NCBI GenBank assembly: GCA_017616695.1
Contig: JAFZXN010000007.1
Location: 1-55,998, forward strand
DNA from: Clostridia bacterium
GTDB lineage: Bacteria; Bacillota; Clostridia; Christensenellales; Borkfalkiaceae
Direction: 5' to 3'
DNA: 55,998 bases
Notes under the pieces: generated by a model
The model's input: only the letters and a program-made list of their open reading frames with translations
Told to the model about the DNA's origin: nothing
The model's database searches: none
Made by a program: the position numbers and the translations under genes
Shown: positions 1-9,066 of the stretch, piece by piece
Numbering within the stretch: position 1 is the first letter of the stretch
Layout of the letters: every line of letters starts with the position of its first letter

Positions 1-27
1 CGTCGCGGAAATATCTTTTCCGCGACG
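1..27. terminator. Perfect hairpin at window edge
   Basis: An 11-bp perfect stem (1-11 with 17-27) closes a 5-nt loop. The stem is GC-rich at its base. There is no T-run after it on the plus strand, so it may be a terminator of a gene outside the window or a plain structured repeat. The interval between it and the first gene (28-140) is AT-rich and holds no clear gene. Confidence 0.4.
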
Positions 28-140
28 GCACGAAAAAGCGACTTTATCGTTATCTACGGTTTTATTAAAAGCCGCTTTACTATTTTTAACTATATTATAA
101 AATGATCGCGGGAGACGCGATTTAAGGAAGGTCAAACGGT

Positions 141-3100
141 ATGAACAGACTAATAAAAAAATGTCTTATAATCATTCTTACTTTAGCGGCGATCGTTTCG
201 TCGTGCGCCGCGGTAACGGTTTTCGCCGCCGACTATACCAGCGCCGCCTGGACGGGGTATAGCAAGACGACGGTAGGCGAAGATACGGTCTACGCGCTTC
301 CTTTTGGCGGCGGGAAGCTTACTTTCGGCGGCAGTATCAAACAGAGAAACAGTACGGAGTTTTATATCGACGTTACTTCGCATAATGCGGGATATTTTGC
401 TCTCGTTATCGAAGGTAAGCTCAATTACGGTTTCCGTTTCGACGTTTCCGCGGGCAAAGTGTATATTCGCAACGAAACGGACAATATCCGTTACCAGACC
501 GCAAATTATAATTTTACGACGAACGCTTATAACGCCGTCCGCTGTATATACGACGAGGCGCTCCTTGCAGTGTACGTAAACGACGAACTCGTCACTTACT
601 GCAAAAATTTCGATAACGAAAACCTCACCAAAACGGGTGTTTATCTATATAGTACGGGGCTTAACGGCTATGCGAAAAGTCTTTCGAACAAAGCCGTTAC
701 CGCGCCGGAGCTTCCCGATATCGAAGAAATAGGCACCGACGACGCCACTTCGGCTTATTGGACGGGTTACGACAAAAAGGTCGTGAACGACGAGCGCGTG
801 TACGAACTTCCCACCGACGAAGGCGGCAGGCGCAACGTGTATTCGGGCGATAAGAACGTCAACACCGTCGAAGCCGACCTTATGGTAAATTGGGCTATCA
901 ACGAATTCAACTGCGGGCTTTTGGTAAAGGGCGACTCTTACGAATATCTTCTTCAGTTCATGCCCGAGCAAAACCGCTTCAATATCCGCAATTCGACCAC
1001 CGCCCTTCAGTATAAGACGGCAGGTTATTCGTATACTTACGGTAAGGAAATACACCTTAAATATTATTTCGACAACGAGGTCGTTGCCGTTTACGTCGAC
1101 GGCGAACTTGCGATCTTTACCAAAAAGCTTGCGGGCAGCATTTCCAAAATAAACGGGCTTGCCTTCTGGAATTGGGGCAATACGGGCTATGTAAAAAATC
1201 TCAACGCATATCTCGGCGAGGCGCCGACCGATATCCCCGAGGAAGTCCTCGAAGACGACCACGCCGAATTCTGGCCGTTTGCCGAACAGGGTTTCGATAT
1301 AGTCGAAGAGAGCGAAAATAATTATTATTACACAGTGTCGGCGATAACCGACGGCGTCACCTATTGCAATTCCACTTACGAAAACGGCGGTTCTTTCAAT
1401 ACTTTTGAAACGGAATTGCGTTTTACCAACCCCAACGGCGGCAATTCGGGCCTGTTCGCGGGCGTAAGCTTTTTCGTCGGAAAGACGGACGCAGTTGCCG
1501 CATATCTCCGCTTGAACGGCACTTTTGAAGTGTCCGTCAAAGGTTCGGTCGTAAAGACCGTTTCTCTTGCCGCGGTCAACACGGGCAAGTGGTACGATTT
1601 CAAAGTCATATTCGACGAAGATTACGTCAAAGTGTTCCTCGACGGCGTTGAACGATGCGCCTATTACGACACGCACGGGCTTAAAACGGAGCGCGCAACG
1701 CCCGCTTTCAGGACTTGGGGCGTAAAGTATTCCGTTAAGAATATGCGGGTATCTCACAGCGATATCACCTATCCCGAAGGGTACAAACACCTTGACCTCG
1801 AATTTTCCAAGCAGGCGAGCGTGGACGCAGTATCGGCAGCCAACGCCGAATTATCCTATTCGGACGGCAAACTTATCGCCACGGCTACCGGCACGGGCGA
1901 TATTATCCTCGATATGCCGCCGATAGAAGTCGCGCCCGGGCATAAATACAGTATGCTCACGAGTTTAAGAAACACCGTTCTCGTAAGGCTTAAAAACTCC
2001 ACTTCGGCAGAGCGCGTTAAGGTGTCCTTCACCACGACGACAAACCGCTCGTATTGGTACGAAAAGTATTTCGATATCGAGCCGAACAGCGATTACAACA
2101 CTTACTTTTTCAACGTTTCCGACCTGTCGCCGACGGGGTATCTGCGCGACCTCAGATTCAGGATACTTTCGTCTTCGGGAAGTATCGAGATAGACGCGAT
2201 AACCTTCGAGCGCGAAAAGCCGATTTACGATTACGCCGGCGAGATAACTTCCTGCACCGCCGATCCCGTAACTTCTGTCGTGACGATAAAAGGTAAGGTC
2301 AAACAGCAATTTGCGGGCAAGACCGTCACCGTATGGCGCTCCGATCCCAGAAATTACAACGACAGTCTGTCTTCTCCCGTCGTCAGCGCGTTATCTACCG
2401 CCGTTTCGGCTGCCGACGGCACTTTCACCGCGACGGCTCCCCTTTATCCCGACGGCGATGATAAAACGTCGCTTCTTGCCTCGTTCTTTTTGGCGAGTGT
2501 GGACGGAGTAAAACTTTCCGACCACTTCGTTATAGAAAACTATTCCGATTTCAGCGAGGCGGGCGAAAGGTTTTCGATAGACTGTAAGCTCGTTGCCAAC
2601 GTTCTCGATTACGGCGCAAAGGGCGACGCTTTCACCGACGATACCGCGGCAATACAGGCGGCTATAGAGGCGGTAAACGCGGCGGGCGGCGGCAAAGTCA
2701 TAATCCCCGGCGATACCGAAAACCCGTACGGCAGGCGTTATATCGTTACGCATATAGAGCTTTGCTCCAACCTCGAATTCGTCATCGAAGAAGGTGCTAT
2801 TTTATGGCAGTCGCAAAGAGAAGACGAACTCAATAAGACCGTTCCCGCGCATATCCGCGGCTATGACGAAGTTTATTACGGCTTTGACGTCGATATCGAC
2901 GGAGTTATATGGTCTTGCGGTTATAATGCGATCAACAAGCCGCTCATTTATACTTCTCACGCAGAGTACGTGCGTATTTGCGGCGGCGGCACCATAAGGA
3001 TGAGCGACGTCGGCGGCGAATACGAAGACCAGATGTATTTCGTGGGCGATCCCGCGCTTGCCGTCGGTCAGGAAAGCAGAGTGCAGCAAGTTATGGTCTG

Positions 3101-5225
3101 CAACTATTTCGTCAATCACCTCGACATACGCGATTTGACTTATATGCGCACGAGCGCGTGGCATCATATAAACGTACACGTTGAAGACGTTTTCTTTACC
3201 AACGTCGAAGAAAGAGAGGCGGTCAACGTCACGGGCGACGGGTATACTTTTACCAGCGGTTGTAAGGATATTCTCCTTGAACGTTGCTTTACTTACACTT
3301 CGGACGACGCTCTCGTTTTAAACGCAACGTACGTCGATCCGCGCGGCGAAGGCTTTTATCCGATAGACGGCACGTCGGGAAGATACGGAGCCAATAATAT
3401 AAAAGCCAGCCATTGCTTTTTGTACGGCGGTTTCGGCGTGGCATTCCTGACGTGGGGAACGAGCGCGCCCGACTCCTCAGTCGCCGATATAAGAAATATT
3501 GACATCTACGACTGCTATCTCGGCGGGCATAAGTCTTCGGGGAGCTGGCCGGACGATCCGTATTACGGCACCAGCTCGTATATCTACGGCTATACGCAGC
3601 TCGAAGACAACAACTTCGCGCCGATAACCGACGTATACTTCCACAACAACACTTATCTTAAAGAATTCAACTGGACTATCCTCGGCATAACGCCAAAGGC
3701 GACGAATCTTATAGTTACCGACGACGTAAAAGGCACTATTTACAGTTCGGGCGAGTTTTTGAACGGCAATTTCCAACGCGTTATCCATAACGGGCCTTGC
3801 TTTGAAGACGAAACGGAGTTCGTAAGCGGGCTAACGTACTGGTCGTATTCGGGCGACGTCGGCACTATTAAAAACGGCACTACGACCGTTCTCACCGCCG
3901 ACACAAAAGAGCCCGTTACCGTAGATAATTACGTCGGTTACGTCAAGGGCGACGGCGAGCTTTATCAGGGGCTTTACGAAATATTCGGCAAATACGTGGT
4001 CGAAATGGACGTTAAACTCGTCGGCGGCAGCGGTCGGCTGTTCGTCCGCGACGCGTTGACGGGAGAAAACGTCGTTACGAAGACCATTCTCGAAAGTTCT
4101 GAATATCATACGCTAACGCTTAACTTCTCGCTCTACAAGGCGGCGACTTTATATATCGGCGTTTCGCACGAGGGCGGCGAAGACGACGTGCTGTATATAG
4201 ATAACGCGGTCATTCGCACGGATAACGACGAAGATACTTATTCCGTAGACGGCGAAACGATATCCGAAGATTTCGATAGCGGTTTGGGAAAATTCTATTC
4301 CGTTACGAACGGCGGTTTCGCGACGGAAGGTGGTATGCTTACGGCGCGCGACGATTCCGAATACAAGTTGATGCTCAAAAACGGCGGAGATCTCGACACG
4401 TTCGAGCTTAAAGTCGATATATACTTTGCAAGCGGCGTCACCAACGCGGGCGTGTACCTGTTTGCGTCCGACGCGTCCGAGTGGCAGGACCTTATAAACG
4501 CTTATAACGTTCAGGTGGAGACCGAAGCCGAAAGGCCGGGGCTTTATTCCGTTTCCATCTATCTTTTCAGGCAAGGCTATCTGGGGCTTATGACGCGCCA
4601 CAGCGACCTTCCGATAACGGGCGATAGTATTACGCTGCGCGTAGTCGTCAAGTTCAGCACCATTCTCGTGTTCGTCAACGGCGGAAAAGAACCCGTCGTT
4701 TCATATGAGGTCGTCGCCGGCTCTTACGGCAACGTGGGCCTCCGCTCGCAGTATTCCGACAGCAAGTTCGATAACTTCTATTTAAAGACCACGCAGTACG
4801 TTCCCGAAGAAATGTATTACGACGTGTTGCGCTCGACTCTTATAAGAGCGCTCGATATCGGCCCCGAAGGCTATACCGAGGAAAGCTACGCCGCTTTGCA
4901 ATCGGAAATATCCGTAGCTATCGACACGTTACGTCACGGCGGCACGAACGAAGCTTACCGATTGGGTAACGAACGGCTCGAAGCGGCGATCGCGGCGCTT
5001 AAATTAAAGAACGAGCCTTCCTCTTCGGGCGATGATCCGGATTCCGCCGAGCAATCGGCGGTCGAAAGTAACGAAAAGCCGACTTCTTCGGCGACCGCAG
5101 TTTCCCCCGAACCTTCCGGCGGGTGCGGCGGCAACGTGACTTCGGGTGCGATCGTTACCGTTCTCATCGTCTTTGCGGCAACGCTAACGTATATCCGCAA
5201 AAAACGCAAAAACGCCGAAAATTGA
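141..5225 (+). CDS. Giant surface protein with sugar-binding modules and pectate-lyase-like beta-helix
   Basis: A 1,694-residue exported protein, probably acting on or binding plant polysaccharide at the cell surface. Residues 1-29 form a signal peptide. Two tandem modules (about 31-195 and 203-365, each starting TSA-WTGY) and a third related one (about 375-545) resemble LamG or DUF1080 concanavalin-type folds, and another binding module follows to about 700. A pectate-lyase-3/GH28-type right-handed beta-helix starts at the VLDYGAKGD motif (821-829), with the DDTAAIQAAI signature just after it. A Ser-Asp-Asp (Asp1055-1056) sits where GH28 enzymes carry catalytic aspartates, but the other GH28 motifs are not recognisable, so activity is uncertain. 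Later come another binding module (about 1385-1565), a FIVAR-like helical stretch, a low-complexity linker, a Gly-Gly-Cys motif (Cys1662), a membrane helix and a KKRK tail. It lacks LPXTG. It shares its C-terminal organisation with the GH127 protein at 43069. The ATG follows an AAGGAAGG ribosome site. Confidence 0.75.
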   Translation: MNRLIKKCLIIILTLAAIVSSCAAVTVFAADYTSAAWTGYSKTTVGEDTVYALPFGGGKLTFGGSIKQRNSTEFYIDVTSHNAGYFALVIEGKLNYGFRFDVSAGKVYIRNETDNIRYQTANYNFTTNAYNAVRCIYDEALLAVYVNDELVTYCKNFDNENLTKTGVYLYSTGLNGYAKSLSNKAVTAPELPDIEEIGTDDATSAYWTGYDKKVVNDERVYELPTDEGGRRNVYSGDKNVNTVEADLMVNWAINEFNCGLLVKGDSYEYLLQFMPEQNRFNIRNSTTALQYKTAGYSYTYGKEIHLKYYFDNEVVAVYVDGELAIFTKKLAGSISKINGLAFWNWGNTGYVKNLNAYLGEAPTDIPEEVLEDDHAEFWPFAEQGFDIVEESENNYYYTVSAITDGVTYCNSTYENGGSFNTFETELRFTNPNGGNSGLFAGVSFFVGKTDAVAAYLRLNGTFEVSVKGSVVKTVSLAAVNTGKWYDFKVIFDEDYVKVFLDGVERCAYYDTHGLKTERATPAFRTWGVKYSVKNMRVSHSDITYPEGYKHLDLEFSKQASVDAVSAANAELSYSDGKLIATATGTGDIILDMPPIEVAPGHKYSMLTSLRNTVLVRLKNSTSAERVKVSFTTTTNRSYWYEKYFDIEPNSDYNTYFFNVSDLSPTGYLRDLRFRILSSSGSIEIDAITFEREKPIYDYAGEITSCTADPVTSVVTIKGKVKQQFAGKTVTVWRSDPRNYNDSLSSPVVSALSTAVSAADGTFTATAPLYPDGDDKTSLLASFFLASVDGVKLSDHFVIENYSDFSEAGERFSIDCKLVANVLDYGAKGDAFTDDTAAIQAAIEAVNAAGGGKVIIPGDTENPYGRRYIVTHIELCSNLEFVIEEGAILWQSQREDELNKTVPAHIRGYDEVYYGFDVDIDGVIWSCGYNAINKPLIYTSHAEYVRICGGGTIRMSDVGGEYEDQMYFVGDPALAVGQESRVQQVMVCNYFVNHLDIRDLTYMRTSAWHHINVHVEDVFFTNVEEREAVNVTGDGYTFTSGCKDILLERCFTYTSDDALVLNATYVDPRGEGFYPIDGTSGRYGANNIKASHCFLYGGFGVAFLTWGTSAPDSSVADIRNIDIYDCYLGGHKSSGSWPDDPYYGTSSYIYGYTQLEDNNFAPITDVYFHNNTYLKEFNWTILGITPKATNLIVTDDVKGTIYSSGEFLNGNFQRVIHNGPCFEDETEFVSGLTYWSYSGDVGTIKNGTTTVLTADTKEPVTVDNYVGYVKGDGELYQGLYEIFGKYVVEMDVKLVGGSGRLFVRDALTGENVVTKTILESSEYHTLTLNFSLYKAATLYIGVSHEGGEDDVLYIDNAVIRTDNDEDTYSVDGETISEDFDSGLGKFYSVTNGGFATEGGMLTARDDSEYKLMLKNGGDLDTFELKVDIYFASGVTNAGVYLFASDASEWQDLINAYNVQVETEAERPGLYSVSIYLFRQGYLGLMTRHSDLPITGDSITLRVVVKFSTILVFVNGGKEPVVSYEVVAGSYGNVGLRSQYSDSKFDNFYLKTTQYVPEEMYYDVLRSTLIRALDIGPEGYTEESYAALQSEISVAIDTLRHGGTNEAYRLGNERLEAAIAALKLKNEPSSSGDDPDSAEQSAVESNEKPTSSATAVSPEPSGGCGGNVTSGAIVTVLIVFAATLTYIRKKRKNAEN

Positions 5226-5254
5226 CTTATAGGCGGACTTTTAAGATAAAAGTT

Positions 5255-5285
5255 AAGGGGCTGAACGCTTGGCGTTCAGCCCCTT
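5255..5285 (+). terminator. Strong terminator after the giant surface protein
   Basis: A 14-bp perfect stem (5255-5268 with 5272-5285) with a 3-nt loop lies 29 bases after the stop codon. It is followed by only a short T stretch, but the stem is very stable. Confidence 0.75.
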
Positions 5286-5305
5286 TGACCGTTTTGAATA
5301 TCATC

Positions 5306-5329
5306 TGCGCCTATCTTTATTAAGGCGCA
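5306..5329 (+). terminator. Second hairpin between convergent genes
   Basis: A 7-bp stem (TGCGCCT with AGGCGCA) and 10-nt loop are followed on the plus strand by a T-run at 5330-5334. It backs up the stronger hairpin just upstream and separates the convergent DUF3795 gene. Confidence 0.55.
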
Positions 5330-5332
5330 TTT

Positions 5333-5671
5333 TTATTTGTTTCTTTTAAGGTTATTCAAAGCTTCTTCGTTGTTTGCTACCACTATGGCGACCGTCTGAC
5401 ATTCGCCGAGCTTATCGCAGTTCCCGCAGGTTACTACGCCTTTTTCCGTCGCGCATCGGCGGATAGGGCAAAGCGAGTCGCAATAGACCGTTTTAACGCC
5501 CTGCCGGCGGCACCCTTCGCAGTTTATCTGTTCGGGCAGAATGGTCACGCCGTTGAGTTTCGACCAATACTTTGCCGTCTTTTCGCGCAGCGAGTCGTCG
5601 TTTTTAACTGTCGCGATATAAGCGTCGCACTTGTCGCAATCGAGCCCGCAATAAGCAATGTTTTCTTTCAT
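5333..5671 (-). CDS. DUF3795 family cysteine-rich protein
   Basis: A 112-residue protein with ten cysteines, several in pairs: YCGLDCDKC near the N-terminus, CEGCR mid-protein, then CDSLCPIRRC and CGNCDKLGEC. This layout is that of the DUF3795 family, small cytosolic proteins likely to bind zinc or a metal cluster; no reaction is established. The start has a GAGGTAA ribosome site. It lies 90 bases downstream of the GNAT gene on the same strand and could be cotranscribed with it. Confidence 0.75.
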   Translation of the reverse strand: MKENIAYCGLDCDKCDAYIATVKNDDSLREKTAKYWSKLNGVTILPEQINCEGCRRQGVKTVYCDSLCPIRRCATEKGVVTCGNCDKLGECQTVAIVVANNEEALNNLKRNK

Positions 5672-5761
5672 CTTCGTTTACCTCTTTATAGTATTTATCG
5701 TTTTATTTACGACGGCCGATTTTTCAATAAGTCCGCGTATAAGTCTGTTATCGCCGCTTTT

Positions 5762-6439
5762 TTATAGTTTCCACATCCAGAATATAAGCTTATCCGACTT
5801 ATCCAACCCGAGCTTTTCCTGCAGGCGTAAAGATATCTCGTTATCCTTTTCGACCTGTCCGAACGGCACGAACCCCTTTTCGATAGTCATGGCAATAAAC
5901 TTTTTTTCAACGGCGGCGCCGTAGCCTTTGCGCCTGTACTTTGGGAAAACGTACAAAAGCCCCATGCTGCCTTCGAGATGTTCTCCCATAAACCCCACGA
6001 ACGATTTACCGTCGTACGCAAGCAGGATATTTCTTCTCTTTACGACTTCGGACAGCTCCTTAGGGCTTATACGGTCGTAGACGGCGATAAGCGCGTCGAG
6101 ATCGTTCTCGTCGGCGATACGGTAAGTCAACCCGTCGTCGGTTTCAGGCGCTTTGTTGAAGTAGGCGACCTGATAGCATTCAAGCATTTCGTCGAAACCG
6201 TATCGGGTAAAAGCCTCTTTCGCCACGGCCTCGTTTACCGTCATCAAAAGGCGATATCCCTTATCCTCGTGCTTATTTAAAACGGCAATACCCGTATCGC
6301 AGTCGTCGCAGTCGAGAAAAAACGCCCCGCTCACCGTGTCGTAAACGAGCAAAGCGTCGTCCGATCTTTCTATTATTTGGCCCGTTCCGCGCTTTAAAAC
6401 GCGGTCTATGCCGAGATAGTTTATATCGTCCGATCTCAT
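5762..6439 (-). CDS. GNAT family N-acetyltransferase
   Basis: A 225-residue protein. The C-terminal half carries the GNAT acetyl-CoA motif: LLYVFPKYRRKGYGAAVEKK matches the beta4 strand and the R-x-x-G-x-G/A loop that holds the CoA pyrophosphate. The N-terminal half (about 1-100) reads as a degenerate GNAT-like region, so this may be a tandem-GNAT protein with one active domain. The substrate cannot be deduced. It is transcribed away from the serine hydrolase operon; the shared 270-bp upstream region holds a 7-bp inverted repeat and the hydrolase promoter. Confidence 0.75.
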   Translation of the reverse strand: MRSDDINYLGIDRVLKRGTGQIIERSDDALLVYDTVSGAFFLDCDDCDTGIAVLNKHEDKGYRLLMTVNEAVAKEAFTRYGFDEMLECYQVAYFNKAPETDDGLTYRIADENDLDALIAVYDRISPKELSEVVKRRNILLAYDGKSFVGFMGEHLEGSMGLLYVFPKYRRKGYGAAVEKKFIAMTIEKGFVPFGQVEKDNEISLRLQEKLGLDKSDKLIFWMWKL

Positions 6440-6550
6440 TAAGACCTCGCAAATACGTTTTGATAACTTCGCACGCCGATATTATACCACAGCGCGCCGC
6501 GTTTGTAAACGTTTAAAACCCGAAATATCCGCGCCGTTTTGCATAAATTT

Positions 6551-6569
6551 GATAATCCTTTCGATTATC
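6551..6569. promoter_or_regulatory. Operator-like inverted repeat in divergent promoter region
   Basis: GATAATC and GATTATC are perfect inverted 7-mers separated by 5 bases. They sit 23 bases upstream of the -35 box of the 6712 operon, between two divergent genes. That is a typical place for a regulator site, but the repeat could also be chance. No regulator gene is adjacent. Confidence 0.35.
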
Positions 6570-6592
6570 TGAGAACTTTTGCGGTTATTATG

Positions 6593-6621
6593 TTGACAAA
6601 ATACCGATTAGGATTTATTAT
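6593..6621 (+). promoter_or_regulatory. SigA-type promoter of the GH94 operon
   Basis: TTGACA (6593-6598), 17-bp spacer, TATTAT (6616-6621). It lies about 90 bases upstream of the serine hydrolase start and would drive the four-gene operon. Confidence 0.65.
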
Positions 6622-6711
6622 TATAATGTAAGAAAATAATGAAAGTAAAGTGCGTAAATCAAAAACGGCGCGCTATCTATCAAAAAAACGAAAGGCGTTA
6701 TCTTAAAGTAT

Positions 6712-7803
6712 ATGAAAAAAAACTATGATTTCAGCGGCTTGATAAAAGAATTCGACTCATACCTAAATAAAGGTATGCCGTACTACGACTTTGCCGTAAT
6801 AAAAGACGGCGAATGCGTTTTTCGCCATATGAACGGCTATACCGATATCGAAAATAAAATAAGGCCGAACGGCAAGGAACTGTTCAATCTGTATTCCTGC
6901 TCGAAGCTTATAACGTGCGTTGCCGCGCTCATGCTTTTTGAAAAGGGCCTTTATAGCTTTGACGACAAGTTGAGCGACTATCTGCCGGCTTTTGAAAATA
7001 TGACCGTTCTGACGGATAGCGGCGTCGTCGCGGCGGGAAACCCCATCGCTATACGGCATCTTTTCACGATGACGGCGGGGTTTTCTTACGACGTGTTTTC
7101 TCCGTCGCTCAAAAAGTGCTTCGAGGATACGAACGGAACTTGTCCGACCGTAAAAGCAATGGAATATCTATCTGAAGAGCCGCTCTTGTTCGAGCCGGGC
7201 ACGCGCTGGGAATACAGTCTTTGTCACGACGTTCTCGCCGCTTTAGTCGAAGTCGTTTCGGGCAAGCGGTTTGCCGAGTTCGTCAAAGATAATATCTTCG
7301 CCCCCTTAAAAATGACTAATTCGTATTTTAACGGAGAATACGTCGACAAAAACAGGCTGATAAAGCAATATCGTCTCGATCCCGAGACCAAAAAGCTTTC
7401 GGAAGCGGGCAAAGATAACTTTCTTCAGATAGGCCGCGATTACGACAGCGGCGGCGCGGGCTGCATTTCCACGGTCGACGATTATCTTAAATTCGAGGAG
7501 GCTTTAAGAACGGGCGCGCTGCTAAAAAGCGATACCCTTAAACTTCTGACGACCGACGCTCTGACCGATAAGCAAGCCGAAACCTATTGGCTGAAGGATA
7601 ATTACGGCTACGGTTTCGGACAAAGGTGCCCTAAGAACGATTTAAGAAGCGACTTCGGTTGGGACGGTATGGCGGGCTCTTATTTCGCGATAGATATTAA
7701 AAACGGGATAAGCGTCTTTTTCGGCACTCACGTTATCGGTTGCGTCGAATTCAATATGACTCGGTCGGAAATAATCGAAAAAATCAAAAAGATCATTCTG
7801 TGA
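6712..7803 (+). CDS. Serine hydrolase, beta-lactamase class C family
   Basis: A 363-residue protein of the class C beta-lactamase/DD-peptidase/esterase fold (PF00144). The S-x-x-K nucleophile motif is visible as Ser-Cys-Ser-Lys in LYSCSKL near residue 64. The second motif appears as YSLCHDV (tyrosine of Y-x-N, without the usual Asn), and the C-terminal GWDGMAGSY occupies the place of the H-x-G motif. No signal peptide is seen, which argues for a cytoplasmic esterase or peptidase and against a secreted beta-lactamase. It is first in an operon with a Gfo-type dehydrogenase, a hexomutase and a GH94 phosphorylase, so it may remove an acyl group from an imported sugar; that role is inference. The upstream sequence has an AAAGG-type ribosome site. 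Confidence 0.75.
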   Translation: MKKNYDFSGLIKEFDSYLNKGMPYYDFAVIKDGECVFRHMNGYTDIENKIRPNGKELFNLYSCSKLITCVAALMLFEKGLYSFDDKLSDYLPAFENMTVLTDSGVVAAGNPIAIRHLFTMTAGFSYDVFSPSLKKCFEDTNGTCPTVKAMEYLSEEPLLFEPGTRWEYSLCHDVLAALVEVVSGKRFAEFVKDNIFAPLKMTNSYFNGEYVDKNRLIKQYRLDPETKKLSEAGKDNFLQIGRDYDSGGAGCISTVDDYLKFEEALRTGALLKSDTLKLLTTDALTDKQAETYWLKDNYGYGFGQRCPKNDLRSDFGWDGMAGSYFAIDIKNGISVFFGTHVIGCVEFNMTRSEIIEKIKKIIL

Positions 7804-7824
7804 TCGTATAAAAAAGGAGAACTT

Positions 7825-9063
7825 ATGACGACAAAAAAACTTGTGGTGTTCGGGCTTGGCAACAGAGGCAACATTTATGCGACTTTCGCAAAAATGTATC
7901 CCGATAAATTCAGCTTGACAGCCATTATCGAAAACGACGAAAAGCACGTGGAATACGCAAATTCCAACTTTTCGGGAGTTCCCGTTTTTCGTGATTATCA
8001 CGATTTTCTCGCGGCGAAGATACCCGCTGATATAGTGGCTATCGCCACGCAGGACGAGGCGCACGAAGAACACGCCGTCGCCATGATGAAAGCAGGCTAC
8101 GATCTTCTTTTGGAAAAGCCCATCGCAAACACTTTAAAAGGTTGCAGGGCAATTTACGAGTGCGGGAAAAAATACAACAGAAAGGCGGTCGTTTGTCACG
8201 TTCTTCGCTATACGCCGTTTTATTCGACCATAAAGAAGATAATAACGAGCGGAAAGCTCGGCGAAGTTATAACCATAAACGCCAGCGAGAACGTCGGCTA
8301 TTATCATCAGGCGCACAGTTTCGTCCGCGGGCCGTGGAGAAACAAGGAAATGTCCAGCCCGATGATACTTGCAAAGTGCTGTCACGATATGGATATCTAT
8401 CGCTATCTGATGGACGAAGAGTGCAAAACGGTCTGTTCTTTCGGCGACCTGTACTATTTTAATGAAAAGCACGCGCCCGAGGGCGCCACGCAGTATTGTT
8501 CCGACTGCCCGAACGCCAAGACCTGTTTATATAACGCGCAGAGACTTTACACTACCGACGACTATTTATGGACGGCCAATTATTTTTCGCGCGGGGATAA
8601 TCCGAAAGAGCAGATCTTAAAGGACTTGAAACATACGCAATACGACAAATGCGTTTTCAAAAACGATAACGACGTGGTCGATCATCAGGTCGTTATTATG
8701 AATTTCGCCAAGGGAAAGACGGCTTGCCACACCATGACGGCTTTCAGTCAGAAGATATACCGCGACATAAAGATACACGGCACAAAAGCCGAACTCGTCG
8801 GCAATATGGAAGACAGCTTTATCGAGGTAAGGTACTTTACGGGCGAAGTGGAAAAAGTCGAAGTGACAACGAGCGGCGTGACCGTAGGCGCGCATATGGG
8901 CGGCGACTTCTTTATGCTTAATTCGCTGTATAAAGCGTTAAACGGTGAAACGGTGGAAGGAATAACCTATCTTGACGTTTCGATCGAAAGTCACCTTATG
9001 AGTTTTGCCGCGGAAGAGTCGAGACTAAACGGCGGGAAACCCGTTGAAATAACAAAAGATTAA
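7825..9063 (+). CDS. Gfo/Idh/MocA family oxidoreductase
   Basis: A 412-residue NAD(P)-dependent dehydrogenase. The N-terminal Rossmann fold has VFGLGNRGN as dinucleotide loop and the EKPIANT motif, whose lysine is catalytic in this family. The C-terminal half would be the substrate-binding sheet. A cysteine cluster (YCSDCPNAKTC, about 231-241) is an insertion seen in some members and may bind metal. It starts 21 bases after the serine hydrolase with an AAGGAG site and ends 3 bases before the hexomutase. It probably oxidises or epimerises a sugar or inositol unit released in this operon; the substrate is unknown. Confidence 0.82.
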   Translation: MTTKKLVVFGLGNRGNIYATFAKMYPDKFSLTAIIENDEKHVEYANSNFSGVPVFRDYHDFLAAKIPADIVAIATQDEAHEEHAVAMMKAGYDLLLEKPIANTLKGCRAIYECGKKYNRKAVVCHVLRYTPFYSTIKKIITSGKLGEVITINASENVGYYHQAHSFVRGPWRNKEMSSPMILAKCCHDMDIYRYLMDEECKTVCSFGDLYYFNEKHAPEGATQYCSDCPNAKTCLYNAQRLYTTDDYLWTANYFSRGDNPKEQILKDLKHTQYDKCVFKNDNDVVDHQVVIMNFAKGKTACHTMTAFSQKIYRDIKIHGTKAELVGNMEDSFIEVRYFTGEVEKVEVTTSGVTVGAHMGGDFFMLNSLYKALNGETVEGITYLDVSIESHLMSFAAEESRLNGGKPVEITKD

Positions 9064-9066
9064 GGT

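Noticed and set aside
645-1790. Long reverse-strand open frame (381 codons) inside the 1,694-residue protein gene
   Set aside because: It is antisense to a gene with signal peptide and recognisable domains, has no ribosome site and shows no family motif; long antisense frames are common with this codon bias.
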